DNA from: Nitrolancea sp040255925
GTDB taxonomy: Bacteria; Chloroflexota; Chloroflexia; Thermomicrobiales; Thermomicrobiaceae
DNA: 6,543 nt
Direction: 5' to 3'
Assembly: GCA_040255925.1 (NCBI GenBank)
Contig: JBDZVX010000132.1
Location: 1 to 6,543 of the forward strand
The notes below the pieces were generated by a model. The model was not told the DNA's origin and ran no database searches. It saw only the letters and a program-made list of their open reading frames with translations. The position numbers were made by a program, and so were the translations under genes. The first letter of the stretch is position 1. Each line of letters begins with the position of its first letter. Positions 5,579 through 6,543 of the stretch are shown here, piece after piece.

Positions 5579-5764
5579 TCACCGGCTTTCTTTGGAAATG
5601 TATGATGGAGGTCGGCGACCTGATGACGAAGATGAACGACTATATCCATGCGAGGCGGCACGCCTACTGGTTCCACGACATGCTATCGCCCCTTCCGGCT
5701 GGCGCAGCATCAAATCCGAGAGGCTAACCAATCTCGGCTCTTCGTACTTGGGGGAGTCGTAAAC
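5579..5764 (-). pseudogene. Possible remnant of a RiPP-precursor-like short peptide gene
   Basis: The minus-strand frame ending at TGA 5579-5581 contains SPKYEEPRLVSLSDLML (5755-5708), then EGAIACRGTS (5695-5669). A Y-E-x-P-R-L-V-x-L leader followed by a Gly/Ala/Cys segment resembles the short precursor peptides of some radical-SAM-modified (RiPP) systems. Third-base GC falls sharply after about 5690, the tail becomes Ser/Arg low complexity, and no Met start with a ribosome site precedes the motif. If real, it is truncated or frame-shifted. No maturase or transporter is in the window. The resemblance may be chance. Confidence 0.2.
5602..5727 (+). CDS. Short 41-aa open frame, possible small gene or fragment
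   Basis: Two adjacent ATG codons (5602, 5605) open a frame of 41 codons ending at TAA 5725-5727. The first about 27 codons (MEVGDLMTKMNDYIHARRHA onward) have almost only G or C in third position and balanced composition, unlike the flanks. This suggests genuine coding sequence. The last 14 codons lose this bias. The upstream ribosome site is weak (TGGA). It is antisense to the peptide-like fragment at 5579-5764, so at most one of the two can be real over most of the length. It may be a small gene, or the start of a gene broken at about 5685. No family is recognised. Confidence 0.22.
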   Translation: MMEVGDLMTKMNDYIHARRHAYWFHDMLSPLPAGAASNPRG

Positions 5765-6168
5765 GACACCACCCTGATGGGGTAAAGAGGATCTTTCTCG
5801 TCTACAGATCACGGGGCATCAGTCCTTTTGTAGCCTCACAGAGTGACGCGTCGCAGCGGCCTCTGCATCGGGGTAACCGCTTGTGCAACTGAGCGACCTT
5901 CGTCTGTTTGACAGATTTCGAGGAGGATCTTGGCGGGCTCGCCGGACCTCGACCCGTGGTCGGACAATCACTGGAGACGCCGCAGCGACGAATTACCGTA
6001 ACCTTGCGCGCGCCCCGGTTGACCGATCCCGGTATTTCCTCGATGATGGTCGCGTATCCAGGGACGACGAAGCAGGGCGGGCGATATACCCTGGCTGGTG
6101 ACGTGCGATTTCAATGCCGGCGTGCCCTTGCTCAAACGGGAGTCGTGCTAACCGACGACCGGTTCATC

Positions 6169-6174
6169 GGAAGG
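6169..6174 (+). promoter_or_regulatory. Ribosome binding site of the right-edge membrane gene
   Basis: GGAAGG lies 10 nt before ATG 6185. The closer out-of-frame ATG at 6178 is only 3 nt from the purine run and leads into a shadow frame, so 6185 is preferred. Confidence 0.5.
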
Positions 6175-6184
6175 AAAATGACAG

Positions 6185-6543
6185 ATGGCTGCCTCGCGAT
6201 CCTCACGACAGGAACCGGAGCCGGGACGCCGCTTTGGACGGACTATCCTGACGCTCCTGGTCGTGGGCTACATCATCGGTGCCCTACTCATCTGGATGGA
6301 CCCGTTGGTCTCCGGAGCCGGCGGCAATGGCGGTCCGATGACCGATCTCGGAACGCTGCTCGTCTTGATCGATCTCGTGGCCATTCTCGCGCTCGATTGG
6401 CGCGGGTTCGCGACGCTTCGCGGCCGGATCAAGCTCCGTCAGGACATCTTCTCGCGAATCACGACCTGGTGTCTGTTCCTGGCGTTCCTCATCATGTCGC
6501 CGATCACGCTCGCCATCTACCTGGTCCTCGCTGTGCGCGACTA
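6185..6543 (+). CDS. Small multi-pass membrane protein, 3' end cut by window
   Basis: The first 119 codons of a gene run off the right edge without a stop. The product begins with a hydrophilic, Arg/Glu/Pro-rich cytoplasmic-type tail (1-19). It then has hydrophobic segments at about 20-38 (ILTLLVVGYIIGALLIW), about 56-71 (LGTLLVLIDLVAILAL) and about 95-116 (CLFLAFLIMSPITLAIYLVL), separated by a Gly-rich loop and by a basic loop (RGRIKLRQ). Third-base GC is high and matches a native gene. I recognise no family; it resembles generic three- or four-helix small integral membrane proteins. The start is the ATG with GGAAGG 10 nt upstream. Function is unknown. Confidence 0.75.
   Translation, partial: MAASRSSRQEPEPGRRFGRTILTLLVVGYIIGALLIWMDPLVSGAGGNGGPMTDLGTLLVLIDLVAILALDWRGFATLRGRIKLRQDIFSRITTWCLFLAFLIMSPITLAIYLVLAVRD

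Larger units (their letters stand above)
5445..6184. other. 740-bp stretch without a convincing intact gene
   Basis: Between the two-gene operon and the right-edge membrane gene I find the operon promoter (5451-5496) and two short coding-like fragments on opposite strands (5579-5764 and 5602-5727). There is a small near-palindrome GTCGT-AA-ACGAC (5756-5767) and a 6-bp inverted repeat CCAGGG/CCCTGG (6058-6063 and 6089-6094). A frame with no stop runs from 5893 rightwards but changes character and overlaps the real gene at 6185. A 72-codon frame at 5883-6101 (+) is Arg-rich and reads as noise. The stretch looks like decayed genes. Confidence 0.45.

Noticed and set aside
5781..5800. GAGGATCTTTCTCG, similar to a piece of the palindromic repeat at 2116-2187
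   Set aside because: Only one short word matches; terminal GTCAT/ATGAC ends and the paired arm are missing.
5893..6543. Stop-free plus frame to the right edge
   Set aside because: Beyond 6185 it is a His/Arg-rich shadow of the membrane gene, and before that its GC3 is only moderate with no ribosome site.

Overview
This window looks like chromosomal DNA of a high-GC bacterium. Chloroflexota of the Thermomicrobia/Sphaerobacter type is the best guess. The reasons are a GT-C membrane protein with a C-terminal beta-sandwich of a kind I associate with Chloroflexota, a proline-rich-linker lipoprotein, and a dispersed-type palindromic repeat in an intergenic gap. The taxonomic call is inference. No rRNA, tRNA, CRISPR array, intact insertion sequence or integrase is visible.

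Layout. (1) 34-2043 (+) is a polytopic GT-C glycosyltransferase-like protein. (2) A convergent gap at 2044-2218 holds a 72-bp palindromic repeat. (3) 2219-3394 (-) is a lipoprotein with a probable TIM-barrel domain; its promoter sits so close to the ATG that the mRNA is probably leaderless. (4) 3653-4411 (-) is a secreted protein made of two tandem copies of a chagasin/I42-like domain, a 309-bp internal duplication. (5) A 280-bp gap follows, with inverted repeats and a candidate promoter/operator. (6) 4691-5444 (-) is a two-gene, translationally coupled cassette in a locally AT-richer stretch. It encodes a 134-aa protein with a Cys cluster and a 118-aa beta-rich protein with a polyglycine tail encoded by a G-quadruplex-capable tract. 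I recognise neither product. (7) 5445-6184 has no convincing intact gene but carries short coding-like fragments on both strands. One resembles the leader of a ribosomally made peptide precursor. (8) 6185 to the right edge (+) is the start of a small multi-pass membrane protein cut off by the window.

Three of the first four gene products are membrane or cell-envelope proteins (GT-C enzyme, lipoprotein, secreted inhibitor-like protein). Their separate spacing and promoters do not argue for one pathway. The most unusual part is the coupled two-gene cassette with the debris upstream of it. The sequence alone does not establish a new system, but this is the piece most worth a homology and neighbourhood search.
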